A stretch of 45,203 nt of DNA. It comes from Saccharothrix sp. ST-888 (GTDB lineage: Bacteria; Actinomycetota; Actinomycetes; Streptomycetales; Streptomycetaceae). Location of the stretch: contig NZ_JYJF01000053.1 in NCBI RefSeq assembly GCF_000955975.1, forward strand, positions 1-45,203, given 5' to 3'. Positions 27,321 through 36,489 of this stretch are shown piece by piece; position 1 is the stretch's first letter, and the number at the start of each line of letters is the position of its first letter. The position numbers and the translations under genes were made by a program. The notes below the pieces were generated by a model that ran no database searches, was not told where the DNA came from, and worked only from the letters and a program-made list of their open reading frames with translations.

Positions 27321-28933
27321 TCGTGCTCACCTCCGGTGGTGGCGGCGACCGGGTGGGCGGGCGCCGGGTCGGTCTGGTGGATCTGGGAGAGCGTGGCGTT
27401 CACCGCCGGGTTGACGAGATCGGTGAGCGGCTTGGGGTAGACGCCGAGGAACAGGGTCAGCGCCACCAGCGGTGCCACCACCAGGACTTCGCGCAACCGC
27501 AGGTCGGCCATGCCCTCGACCCCGGCCTTGACCGGGCCGGTCATGGTGCGCTGGTAGAGCAGCAGCGCGTACAGGGCGGCGAGCACGATGCCGAAGGTGG
27601 CGATGATGCCGGCCACCGGGTACTTGGCGAACGTGCCGACCAGGACCAGGAACTCGCTGACGAAGGGCGCGAGTCCCGGCAGCGACAGCGTCGCCAGGCC
27701 GCCGATCAGGAAGGTTCCGGCCAGCACCGGGGCGACCTTCTGCACCCCGCCGAAGTCGGCGATCAGCCGCGAGCCCCGACGGGAGATCAGGAAGCCGGCG
27801 ACCAGCATCCACGCGGCGGTGGAGATGCCGTGGTTGACCATGTAGAGGGTGGCGCCGGACTGGCCCTGGCTGGTGAAGGCGAAGATGCCCATGATGATGA
27901 AGCCGAAGTGCGAGATCGAGGCGTACGCCACCAGCCGCTTGATGTCCTTCTGGCCGACCGCCAGCAGCGCGCCGTAGACGATCCCGATCAGCGAGAGCAC
28001 CAGGATGTACGGGCCGAAGGTGCGGGAGGCGTCCGGGAACAGGCCGAGGCAGAAGCGCAGCATCGCGAAGGTGCCGACCTTGTCGACCACCGCCGTGATC
28101 AGTACGGCCGTTCCGGCGGTGGACTCGCCCATCGCGTTCGGCAGCCAGGTGTGCAGCGGCCAGAGCGGGGCCTTCACCGCGAAGGCGAAGAAGAAGCCCA
28201 GGAAGAGCAGCTTCTCGGCGGTCGGGTCGATCACCAGCTTGCCGTCGGCGATCGCGCCGGTGAGGGTCGGCAGGTCGAAGGTGGCCAGGCCCTGGTCCTG
28301 CGCGAGCACGTACAGGCCGATCACGGCGGCCAGCATGACCAGGCCGCCGAGCAGGTTGTAGAGCAGGAACTTGACTGCCGCGTACGAGCGTTGGGCGGCG
28401 GAGTCCGGACCGCCCGCGCGGTCGCCGAAGCCGCCGATCAGGAAGTACATCGGGATCAGCATGGCTTCGAAGAAGACGTAGAAGACGAAGATGTCGGTCG
28501 CCAGGAAGGAGACCAGCACCATCGCCTCGACCGCCAGGACCAGGGCGAAGAAGCCCTGGGTGCGGCGGACGTTCTCGAAGGTTCCGTCGGGGTTACGGAC
28601 CGGGTCCGCGTCGTGCCAGGAAGCCAGCATCACGATCGGCACCAGCACCGCGGTGAGCAGTGCGAGGACCGCGCCGATGCCGTCCGCCCCGAGCGAGAAG
28701 TCGATCCCGAACGAGCGGATCCAGGTGTGGGACTCGGTGAGCTGGTAGCGCGCCCCGCCGGTGTCGAGGCTCGCGGCGACGGCGCCGGTCAGCGCCAGGG
28801 TCGCCGCCGAGACGGCCAGCGCGACCCCCTTGCTGGCACGGCGGCGGGCCTCGGAGGACCCGGCCGGCAGCGCGGCGGTGAGCACCGCGCCGGCGGCCGG
28901 GACGGCGCAGGTCGCGGTCAGCAGGTAGCTCAT
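27317..28933 (-). CDS. nuoM: NADH-quinone oxidoreductase subunit M
   Basis: 538 residues with about fourteen membrane segments. This antiporter-like subunit of complex I is identified by PLWPLHTWLPNAMGEST and DIKRLVAYASISHFGFIIMG. The first pumping helices include DFSLGADGIGAVLALLTA. It sits 55 bases downstream of nuoL, the widest gap of the operon after that between nuoA and nuoB, and overlaps nuoN by four bases. No odd feature was seen. Confidence 0.97.
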   Translation of the reverse strand: MSYLLTATCAVPAAGAVLTAALPAGSSEARRRASKGVALAVSAATLALTGAVAASLDTGGARYQLTESHTWIRSFGIDFSLGADGIGAVLALLTAVLVPIVMLASWHDADPVRNPDGTFENVRRTQGFFALVLAVEAMVLVSFLATDIFVFYVFFEAMLIPMYFLIGGFGDRAGGPDSAAQRSYAAVKFLLYNLLGGLVMLAAVIGLYVLAQDQGLATFDLPTLTGAIADGKLVIDPTAEKLLFLGFFFAFAVKAPLWPLHTWLPNAMGESTAGTAVLITAVVDKVGTFAMLRFCLGLFPDASRTFGPYILVLSLIGIVYGALLAVGQKDIKRLVAYASISHFGFIIMGIFAFTSQGQSGATLYMVNHGISTAAWMLVAGFLISRRGSRLIADFGGVQKVAPVLAGTFLIGGLATLSLPGLAPFVSEFLVLVGTFAKYPVAGIIATFGIVLAALYALLLYQRTMTGPVKAGVEGMADLRLREVLVVAPLVALTLFLGVYPKPLTDLVNPAVNATLSQIHQTDPAPAHPVAATTGGEHE

Positions 28934-28988
28934 GGCCGTCCCTCCCGAAATGTCCGGTGCCCGGCGGGCGGGCGAGTCACAGTCGTCA

Positions 28989-30887
28989 TCAGACGGACCT
29001 CATCAGGAGAGTGGTGGCGGCCAGCAGCAGGGCGCCGCCGAACATCGAGAGCGCGTACGAGCGGGCGAACCCGGTCTGGATCCGGCGCAGGCGGCCGGAG
29101 ATGCCGCCGATGGTGGCGGCCAGGCCGTTCACCAGGCCGTCCACGGCCTTGCTGTCCAGGTAGACCAGCGAGGCGGTGAGCCCGGCGCCGGGGCGGACCA
29201 GGACGGCGTGGTTGAAGTCGTCCTGGAGCAGGTCGCGGCGGGCCGCCCGGGTGAGCGGCGAGCCGACCGGCGCCGTGACCGGGACCGGCGAGCGCCCGTA
29301 CATCAGGTAGGCGAGGCCGACGCCCGCCAGCATGCACACGGTGGTGAGCAGGGTGACGGTGAGCGGCTGGAGCGGCGAGTCGCCCTCGGAGTGTCCGGTG
29401 ACGGGCTCCAGCCAGTGCAGGAAGGAACTGTTGAGGGCGAACAGTCCGCCGGCGAAGACCGAGCCGAAGGCCAGCAGGATCATCGGCAGGGTCATGGTGG
29501 CCGGGGACTCGTGCGGGTGCGGCTCCTCGCCGGTCCGGGCCGAGGGCTGCCAGCGCTTCTCCCCGAAGAAGGTCAGGAGCATCACCCGGGTCATGTAGAA
29601 CGCGGTGACGGCGGCGCCGACCAGCGCGCAGAGGCCGAGGATCCAGCCCTCGGTGCCGCCCTTGGCGAAGGCCGCCTCGATGATCTTGTCCTTGGAGAAG
29701 AAACCGGACAGGCCGGGGAAGCCGATGATCGCCAGGTAGCCGAGGCCGAAGGTGACGAAGGTGATCGGCATGTACTTCCGCAGGCCGCCGTAGTGACGCA
29801 TGTTCACCTCGTCGTCCATGCCGTGCATGACCGACCCGGCGCCGAGGAACAGCCCGGCCTTGAAGAAGCCGTGGGTGACCAGGTGCATGATGGCGAAGGC
29901 GTACCCGATCGGGCCGAGGCCGGCCGCCAGCACCATGTAGCCGATCTGCGACATGGTCGACCCGGCCAGTGCCTTCTTGATGTCGTCCTTGGCGCAACCG
30001 ACGATCGCACCGAAGAGCAGCGTCACCGTGCCGACCACCACCACGGCGGTCTGGGCGTCGGGGGCCAGGTTGAAGATGGCACCCGACCTGGTGATCAGGT
30101 AGACCCCGGCGGTGACCATGGTGGCCGCGTGGATCAGGGCCGAGACCGGGGTCGGGCCCTCCATCGCGTCACCGAGCCAGGACTGCAGCGGCACCTGGGC
30201 CGACTTGCCGCAGGCCGCGAGCAGCAGCAGCAGCGCGATGGCGGTCAGCTTGCCCTCGCTCGCCTGCCGGGCCCCGCCGAGGACGGGACCGAAGGCGAAG
30301 CTGCCGAACTCGGTGAACATCAGCATGATCGCGATCGACAGGCCCATGTCGCCGACCCGGTTGACGATGAACGCCTTCTTGGCGGCCGTCGCGGCACTCG
30401 GCTTGTGCTGCCAGAAGCCGATCAGCAGGTACGAGGCGAGTCCGACGCCCTCCCAGCCGACGTACAGCAGCAGGTAGTTGTCGGCCAGCACGAGCAGCAG
30501 CATCGCCGCCAGGAAGAGGTTGAGGTAGCCGAAGAAGCGGCGGCGGCGCTCGTCGTGAGCCATGTAGCCCACCGAGTAGAGGTGGATCAGGGTGCCGACG
30601 CCGGTGATCAGCAGGACGAAGGTGACGGACAGTTGGTCGAGCTGGAAGGAGACGTCGGCCCGGAAGCCGTTCACCGGGATCCAGCTGAACAGGTGCTGGT
30701 GCACCGCCCGTTGTCCGGTCGGGCGGCCCAGCATGTCCGAGAACAGCAGGACGCCGAGGACGAAGGAGAGCGCGGCGGCCAGCGTGCCGAGCCAGTGCCC
30801 GAGGCGGTCGAGGTACCGCCCGCCGAGCAGCAGCAGGGCGGCACCGGCCAACGGAGCCGCGACCAGCAGCGGAATGAGAGAGTTCAC
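28989..30887 (-). CDS. nuoL: NADH-quinone oxidoreductase subunit L
   Basis: 632 residues, with about sixteen membrane segments. It is the most distal antiporter-like subunit of complex I. SWLGDAMEGPTPVSALIHA and CAKDDIKKALAGSTMSQIGY are diagnostic. The C-terminal part would form the long lateral helix and final membrane anchor of NuoL. The start is GTG (GTGAACTCTCTC), with a 16-base gap from nuoK. Nothing unusual is visible in length or motifs. Confidence 0.97.
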   Translation of the reverse strand: MNSLIPLLVAAPLAGAALLLLGGRYLDRLGHWLGTLAAALSFVLGVLLFSDMLGRPTGQRAVHQHLFSWIPVNGFRADVSFQLDQLSVTFVLLITGVGTLIHLYSVGYMAHDERRRRFFGYLNLFLAAMLLLVLADNYLLLYVGWEGVGLASYLLIGFWQHKPSAATAAKKAFIVNRVGDMGLSIAIMLMFTEFGSFAFGPVLGGARQASEGKLTAIALLLLLAACGKSAQVPLQSWLGDAMEGPTPVSALIHAATMVTAGVYLITRSGAIFNLAPDAQTAVVVVGTVTLLFGAIVGCAKDDIKKALAGSTMSQIGYMVLAAGLGPIGYAFAIMHLVTHGFFKAGLFLGAGSVMHGMDDEVNMRHYGGLRKYMPITFVTFGLGYLAIIGFPGLSGFFSKDKIIEAAFAKGGTEGWILGLCALVGAAVTAFYMTRVMLLTFFGEKRWQPSARTGEEPHPHESPATMTLPMILLAFGSVFAGGLFALNSSFLHWLEPVTGHSEGDSPLQPLTVTLLTTVCMLAGVGLAYLMYGRSPVPVTAPVGSPLTRAARRDLLQDDFNHAVLVRPGAGLTASLVYLDSKAVDGLVNGLAATIGGISGRLRRIQTGFARSYALSMFGGALLLAATTLLMRSV

Positions 30888-30903
30888 GGGTGAGGCCCTC
30901 CGC

Positions 30904-31203
30904 CTACAGCTTCATCAGGTTGCTGTCGTCGACCGAAGCGGAGTGCCTGGTCCGGAAGATGCTGACGATGATGGCGAGGCCGACCACGACCTCGGCCGCC
31001 GCGACCACCATGGTGAAGAAGGCGATGACCTGGCCGTCCAGGTTGCCGTGCATCCGGGAGAAGGTGACCAGGGCCAGATTGGACGCGTTCAGCATCAGCT
31101 CGACGCACATGAACAGCACGATGGCGTTCCGCCGGATCAGCACGCCGGACGCGCCGATGGTGAACAACAGGGCGGCGAGATAGAGGTAGTTGACAGGATT
31201 CAC
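30904..31203 (-). CDS. nuoK: NADH-quinone oxidoreductase subunit K
   Basis: 99 residues, three membrane helices. It is a small proton-channel subunit of complex I. The two conserved glutamates are visible in FMCVELMLNASNL and in MVVAAAEVVVGLAI. The GTG start overlaps the nuoJ stop (GTGA). Length is exactly that of the family. Confidence 0.97.
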   Translation of the reverse strand: MNPVNYLYLAALLFTIGASGVLIRRNAIVLFMCVELMLNASNLALVTFSRMHGNLDGQVIAFFTMVVAAAEVVVGLAIIVSIFRTRHSASVDDSNLMKL

Positions 31204-32060
31204 GTCTCGTCCTCCGCCTTCTTCGGTTCCTTCGTCGGTACGGTCTCCAGCGCCTTGCGCGGCCCGGTGACCGGCGGGCGGGCGGACGGGGGCCGGCCCA
31301 GCCAGTCGGCGGTGCTGGACTCCAGCTCGGCCATCCGCCGGAGCATCTCCTGGCTGACGTCGCGGATCTGGCCGCGCTCGCGCAGGGTGCCCATCACGGA
31401 GTCCTCGGCGACGGTGCCGTCCGGCAGCAGGGCCGGGATGTCCACCGCGTTGTGCCGGGCGTACACGCCGGGGGCGGGCAGCGGCGGCAGCTGGATGTTG
31501 TCCCGGACCCGCTGGGCCGCCAGCTCGCGCTGGGTGCTCGGGGCCTTCACGTGCTCGCGGTGGGTCAGCACCATGGCGCCGATCGCGGCGGTGATCAGCA
31601 GGGCACCGGTGACCTCGAACGCCCAGACGTACTTGGTGAACAGCAGCCGGGCCAGCCCCTGCACATTGCCCTCGGCGTTGGCCTCGGACAGGCCGGTGAA
31701 GTGGCCGAGCCTGGCGTTGGCGATCCCCGCGATCAGCAGCACGCCGAAGCCCAGGCCGCAGAGCGCGGCGGCGATCCGCTGGCCCTTCAGCTGCTCCTTC
31801 AGCGAGTCGGCCGAGGTGACGCCGACCAGCATCACCACGAAGAGGAAGAGCATCATGATCGCGCCGGTGTAGACGACGATCTGCACCACGCCGAGGAACA
31901 CCGCGCCCTGGGCCAGGTAGCAGACGGCCAGCGCCAGCATGGTGGCCGCCAGGCAGAGCGCGCTGTGCACGGCCTTCCTCATCAGCAGCATGCCCAGCGC
32001 ACCGCCGACCGCGACCACGGCCAGCACCCAGAACTGGACGGCCTCTCCGGTGGAGGTCAT
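31200..32060 (-). CDS. nuoJ: NADH-quinone oxidoreductase subunit J
   Basis: 286 residues. Five membrane helices occupy the first 175 residues and include QIVVYTGAIMMLFLFVVMLV, the pi-bulge helix typical of NuoJ. A soluble tail of about 110 residues follows (HREHVKAPSTQRELAAQRV onward, Pro and Arg rich). It has no counterpart in the 184-residue E. coli subunit but is common in actinobacteria. ATG 32060 overlaps the nuoI stop by four bases; a longer frame to 32318 lies inside nuoI. Confidence 0.96.
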   Translation of the reverse strand: MTSTGEAVQFWVLAVVAVGGALGMLLMRKAVHSALCLAATMLALAVCYLAQGAVFLGVVQIVVYTGAIMMLFLFVVMLVGVTSADSLKEQLKGQRIAAALCGLGFGVLLIAGIANARLGHFTGLSEANAEGNVQGLARLLFTKYVWAFEVTGALLITAAIGAMVLTHREHVKAPSTQRELAAQRVRDNIQLPPLPAPGVYARHNAVDIPALLPDGTVAEDSVMGTLRERGQIRDVSQEMLRRMAELESSTADWLGRPPSARPPVTGPRKALETVPTKEPKKAEDET

Positions 32061-32659
32061 GACTGTGCCTCCTTGTCCCTGGCCGTGCGCTCCTGCTGCA
32101 CCGTGCCCGGCGCGGCGGCGGTGATCTCGCCCCGGTAGTACGCGCCTTCGTCGGCGCCCGGGTAGATCGCGTGCGGGGTGTCGACCATGCCCTCGGTGAG
32201 GCCGGCCAGCAGCTGCTCCTTGGTGAAGATCAGGTCGGCCCGCGAGGAGTCCGCCAGCTCGTACTCGTTGGTCATGGTGAGCGCCCGGGTCGGGCAGGCC
32301 TCGATGCACAGCCCGCACAGGATGCAGCGGGCGTAGTTGATCTGGTAAACCGCGCCGTAGCGCTCACCGGGCGAGTAGCGCTCCTCCTCCCGGTTGTCCG
32401 CGCCCTCGACGTAGATCGCGTCGGCCGGGCAGGCCCAGGCGCAGAGTTCGCAGCCGACGCACTTCTCCAGGCCGTCCGGGTGCCGGTTCAGCTGGTGGCG
32501 GCCGTGGAAGCGCGGAGCGGTGGGCTTCTTCTGCTCCGGGTACTGCTCGGTCAGCCGCTTCTTGAACATGGCCTTGAAGGTCACGCCGAAGCCTGCGGCC
32601 GGTCCGAGGATCGAGGGCCCGGTCGTTTCATCAGGCCCGGTGGTCTTCTCGTCCGCCAT
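32057..32659 (-). CDS. nuoI: NADH-quinone oxidoreductase subunit I
   Basis: 200 residues. Two ferredoxin-type motifs hold clusters N6a and N6b: Cys67, 70, 73 and 77 (CVGCELCAWACP), and Cys112, 115, 118 and 122 (CILCGLCIEACP). They pass electrons from NuoG toward NuoB and the quinone. The N-terminus is acidic and polar, and an amphipathic helix (FGVTFKAMFKKRL) would lie on the membrane. It starts six bases after nuoH. Confidence 0.97.
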   Translation of the reverse strand: MADEKTTGPDETTGPSILGPAAGFGVTFKAMFKKRLTEQYPEQKKPTAPRFHGRHQLNRHPDGLEKCVGCELCAWACPADAIYVEGADNREEERYSPGERYGAVYQINYARCILCGLCIEACPTRALTMTNEYELADSSRADLIFTKEQLLAGLTEGMVDTPHAIYPGADEGAYYRGEITAAAPGTVQQERTARDKEAQS

Positions 32660-32665
32660 CTCGGT

Positions 32666-33994
32666 TCAGCTCCCCTCGGAATGGTCGGGCCCGTTGAGGG
32701 CGTCCTGGAGTTGCGGGGCCCGGCTGCGCCGGCGCGGTACGGGCGGGAGCTGCTGGCCGGGCAGCGGCGGCACGGGGTAGCCGCCGGTCATCGGGTCGAA
32801 CTCTCCCCCGGCCTGCGTGCTCTCCTCCGGCTCCGGCCGGCGCCGGATGACGTCGCGCACCAGCGCGAGCAGCAGGATCGCCCCGATCGGCGCGCCGACG
32901 TACAGCACCACCTGGCCGAAGTCGTAGCCCTCGTTGCGCAGCGCCCGGACACTGGCCACCATCACCAGCCAGACCAGCGAGACCGGGATCAGCACCTTCC
33001 AGCCCAGCTTCATGAACTGGTCGTACCGGAGCCTGGGCAGGGTGCCGCGCAGCCAGATGAAGAAGAACAGCAGCAGCTGGATCTTGATGACGATCCACAG
33101 CATCGGCCACCAGCCGTGGTTCGCCCCGGCCCAGAAGGTGGAGATCGGCCACGGCGCCCGCCAGCCGCCCAGGAAGAGCGTGGCGGCGACGGCCGAGACG
33201 GTGACCATGTTGACGTACTCCGCCAGCATGAACATCGCGAACTTCAGCGAGGAGTACTCGGTGTTGAAGCCGCCGACCAGCTCGCCCTCGGCCTCCGGGA
33301 GGTCGAAGGGGGCGCGGTTGGTCTCACCGACCATCGCGATGACGTAGACGATGAACGAGACCGGCAGCAGCACCGCGAACCAGGTCGGCTGCTGGGAGAC
33401 GACGATCTCCGAGGTCGACATCGAGCCCGAGTAGATGAACACCGCCGCGAAGGACAGGCCCATCGCGATCTCGTAGCTCACCATCTGAGCCGCCGAGCGC
33501 AGCCCGCCGAGCAGCGGGTACGTCGAGCCGGAGGACCAACCCGCCAGCACGATCCCGTAGATGCCGACCGAGGCCACCGCCAGGATGTAGAGCAGGGCGA
33601 TCGGCAGGTCGGTGAGCTGCATCGGCGTCCGGGTGCCGAAGACGGACACCTGGTTGTCGGCCGGGCCGAACGGGATCACCGCGAAGGCCATGAACGCCGG
33701 GATCGCGCTGACGACCGGCGCCAGCACGTAGACCACCTTGTCGGCGTTCTTGACGACCAGGTCCTCCTTCAGCGCCAGCTTGATGCCGTCGGCCAGCGAC
33801 TGGAGCATGCCCCAGGGACCGTGCCGGTTGGGGCCGATCCGCAGCTGCATCCAGGCGACGACCTTGCGCTCCCAGACGATCGCGATCAGCACCGTGAGCA
33901 CCAGGAAGGCGAAGCAGAACACCGCCTTCAGCAGCACCAGCCACCACGGGTCGCGGCCGAAGAAGCCGAGCGTCTCGTACGCGGAAAGCATCAT
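32666..33994 (-). CDS. nuoH: NADH-quinone oxidoreductase subunit H
   Basis: 442 residues with eight to nine membrane segments. This subunit forms much of the quinone site. ERKVVAWMQLRIGPNRHGPW, then TNRAPFDLPEAEGELVGGFN and RLRYDQFMKLGWK are signature stretches. A cytoplasmic tail of about 70 residues (RRRPEPEESTQAGG and a Pro-rich part) extends beyond the usual end, as in other streptomycetes. It overlaps the nuoG stop by four bases. Confidence 0.97.
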   Translation of the reverse strand: MMLSAYETLGFFGRDPWWLVLLKAVFCFAFLVLTVLIAIVWERKVVAWMQLRIGPNRHGPWGMLQSLADGIKLALKEDLVVKNADKVVYVLAPVVSAIPAFMAFAVIPFGPADNQVSVFGTRTPMQLTDLPIALLYILAVASVGIYGIVLAGWSSGSTYPLLGGLRSAAQMVSYEIAMGLSFAAVFIYSGSMSTSEIVVSQQPTWFAVLLPVSFIVYVIAMVGETNRAPFDLPEAEGELVGGFNTEYSSLKFAMFMLAEYVNMVTVSAVAATLFLGGWRAPWPISTFWAGANHGWWPMLWIVIKIQLLLFFFIWLRGTLPRLRYDQFMKLGWKVLIPVSLVWLVMVASVRALRNEGYDFGQVVLYVGAPIGAILLLALVRDVIRRRPEPEESTQAGGEFDPMTGGYPVPPLPGQQLPPVPRRRSRAPQLQDALNGPDHSEGS

Positions 33995-36489
33995 GATTCC
34001 TCCGCAGGGACTGCCACGTCGGCCGGCTGGGCCGAGTCGGCCGCGGCGATCGTGACCAGGTGGCCGACCGTGGTGCCCAGCGTCCGGTGGGCACCGCCCG
34101 GGGTGGAGTTGAGCGGCAGCCAGACCGTGCGGTCGGGCATCGCCCCGGTGATCTCCAGCGGCAGGATCAGCGAACCCGCAGGCCCGGTGACGCGGACCGC
34201 CCGGTGCGCGCCGATCTCCTCGGCGGTGGCCGCCGAGAGCCGGGCCACGGCCGGGTGCCGGGTGCCCGCCAGGTGCTCGTCGCCCTGCTGGAGGGTGCCG
34301 TTGTCGAGCAGCAGCCGGTGCCCGGCGAGCACCGCCTGTCCGGTGGCCGGGCGGGGCAGCGGGGCCGGGTGGGCGACGGGCGCGGCCGGGCGGTCGCCCG
34401 TCCAGGGCGCGAAGCGGTCCAGCTCCAGCCGGGCCGCCCGGACGTCCGGCAGGCCCAGCGGGCGGCCGATCGCCTCCGCCAGCATGCTCAGCACCCTGAC
34501 GTCGGAGAAGGTCTGACGGTTCACCACCTGGTCGGGCTTGAGCGCGGCCCCGAACATCCGCACCCGGCCCTCCCAGTCCAGGAAGGTCCCGGCCTTCTCG
34601 GCCACCGCGGCCACCGGCAGCACCACGTCGGCCCGCTCGGTGACGGCGGACGGCCGCAGCTCCAGCGACACCACGAACGGCACCCGGGCCAGCGCCTCCT
34701 CGGCGAGCGCCGGGTCGGCCAGGTCGTCCAGGCCGACGCCGCCGATCAGCAGCGCGTCCAGGTCCCCGTGGGCGGCAGCGGCCAGGATCTGGTCGGTGTC
34801 CCGGCCCAGGCGGGCCGGGAGTTCGGCGAGGCCCCAGACGGCGGCGGTGTCGAGACGGGCCGCCGGGACGGACACCGGACGCCCGCCGGGCAGCAGCCCG
34901 GGCAGCGCACCGGCCTCCAGGGCACCCCGCTCCCCCGCCCGGCGCGGCACCCAGGCCAGCCGGGCACCGGTGGCGTGCGCGAGCCGCAGTACGGCGGTCA
35001 GCCCGCCGGGCACGGCCGCCAGCCGCTCACCGACCAGGATCACCGCGCCCTGGCCGCGCAGCGCGTCGGCGGCGCGGCCCGCGTCGTCGGTGAGCACCGA
35101 GTCCCCGGCCAGCGCGGCCAGCCACTCGGCCTCGGTCCCCGGCGCGGCGGGCAGCAGCGCACCGTGCAGCTTGGCCAGGCCCCGGGAGGCGTGCGAGGCG
35201 ATCGAGAAGACCTGGAGTCCCTTGGCGCGGTTGGCCTTCCGCAGCCGAAGGAAGACGATCGGCGACTCCTCCTCGGCCTCCAGGCCGACCAGCAGGACCG
35301 CGGGGGCGGCCTCAAGTGCCGTGTACGACAGCCCGGTTCCGTCGAGATCGACCCCGTGGCCGGCCACCACCGCCGCCAGGAAGCCCGCCTCCTCGCCGCT
35401 GTGCGGACGGGACCGGAAGTCCACGTCGTTGGTGCCGAGCGCCACCCGGGCGAACTTGGCGTAGCCGTACGCGTCCTCGACCGTCACCCGGCCGCCGGTG
35501 AGCACCGCGGCCCGGGCGCCGCGCAGGCCCTCGGCGGCACGGGCCAGCGCCTCCGGCCAGCTAGCCGGGACGAGCGTGCCGTCCTGCGCGCGCACCAGGG
35601 GGGTGGTGATCCGGTCCCGCAACTGCGCGTAGCGGAAGGCGAACCGGCCCTTGTCGCAGTTCCACTCCTCGTTCACCTCGGGCTCGTCGCCCGCCAGCCG
35701 GCGCAGCACCTTGCCCCTGCGGTGGTCGGTGCGCTGCGCGCAGCCGGACGCGCAGTGCTCGCAGACGCTCGGCGAGGAGACCAGGTCGAACGGCCGGGAG
35801 CGGAACCGGTAGGCCGCCGAGGTCAGCGCACCGACCGGGCAGATCTGGATGGTGTTGCCGGAGAAGTACGAGGCGAACTCGTCCCCCTCCCCCACGCCGA
35901 CCTGCTCCAGCGCGCCGCGTTCCAGCAGCTCGATGAACGGGTCACCGGCGATCTGCTGCGAGAAGCGGGTGCAGCGGGCGCAGAGCACGCAGCGCTCCCG
36001 GTCCAGCAGCACCTGGCTGCTCAGCGGGATCGGCTTGGCGTAGGTGCGCTTCATCCCCTCGAAGCGGGAGTCCGCCTGGCCGTTGGACATCGCCTGGTTC
36101 TGCAGCGGGCACTCGCCGCCCTTGTCGCAGACCGGGCAGTCCAGCGGGTGGTTGATCAGCAGCAGCTCCATCACGCCGCGCTGCGCCTTCTCGGCGACTG
36201 GCGAGCTGACCTGCGTACGGACCACCATGCCCTCCGCCACCGGGATGGTGCAGGAGGCGACCGGCTTGCGCTGGCCCTCGATCTCGACGATGCACTGGCG
36301 GCAGGCACCTGCCGGATCCAGCAGCGGGTGGTCGCAGAAGCGCGGGATCTGGGTGCCGATCTGTTCGGCGGCGCGGATCACCAAGGTCCCCTTGGGGACC
36401 TGGACCTCGACGCCGTCGACGGTGAGCGTGACGAGGTCGGTGGACCCCGCGGCGGAGCCGCTGGTCGCCGCAGCGGTGGTAGCGGTCAC
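33991..36489 (-). CDS. nuoG: NADH-quinone oxidoreductase subunit G
   Basis: 832 residues. The N-terminal [2Fe-2S] cluster N1b uses Cys52, 63, 66 and 80. The His-ligated N5 uses His114, Cys118, 121 and 127. N4 uses Cys167, 170 and 173 with a later cysteine in ICPVGAL. A fourth motif, CEHCASGC followed by NCDKGRF, could hold the extra N7 cluster of some bacterial enzymes. The C-terminal molybdopterin-type domain is present but degenerate and non-catalytic, as in the family. GTG 36489 overlaps the nuoF stop (GTGA). The frame is open to 37629, inside nuoF, and is rejected. Confidence 0.96.
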   Translation of the reverse strand: MTATTAAATSGSAAGSTDLVTLTVDGVEVQVPKGTLVIRAAEQIGTQIPRFCDHPLLDPAGACRQCIVEIEGQRKPVASCTIPVAEGMVVRTQVSSPVAEKAQRGVMELLLINHPLDCPVCDKGGECPLQNQAMSNGQADSRFEGMKRTYAKPIPLSSQVLLDRERCVLCARCTRFSQQIAGDPFIELLERGALEQVGVGEGDEFASYFSGNTIQICPVGALTSAAYRFRSRPFDLVSSPSVCEHCASGCAQRTDHRRGKVLRRLAGDEPEVNEEWNCDKGRFAFRYAQLRDRITTPLVRAQDGTLVPASWPEALARAAEGLRGARAAVLTGGRVTVEDAYGYAKFARVALGTNDVDFRSRPHSGEEAGFLAAVVAGHGVDLDGTGLSYTALEAAPAVLLVGLEAEEESPIVFLRLRKANRAKGLQVFSIASHASRGLAKLHGALLPAAPGTEAEWLAALAGDSVLTDDAGRAADALRGQGAVILVGERLAAVPGGLTAVLRLAHATGARLAWVPRRAGERGALEAGALPGLLPGGRPVSVPAARLDTAAVWGLAELPARLGRDTDQILAAAAHGDLDALLIGGVGLDDLADPALAEEALARVPFVVSLELRPSAVTERADVVLPVAAVAEKAGTFLDWEGRVRMFGAALKPDQVVNRQTFSDVRVLSMLAEAIGRPLGLPDVRAARLELDRFAPWTGDRPAAPVAHPAPLPRPATGQAVLAGHRLLLDNGTLQQGDEHLAGTRHPAVARLSAATAEEIGAHRAVRVTGPAGSLILPLEITGAMPDRTVWLPLNSTPGGAHRTLGTTVGHLVTIAAADSAQPADVAVPAEES

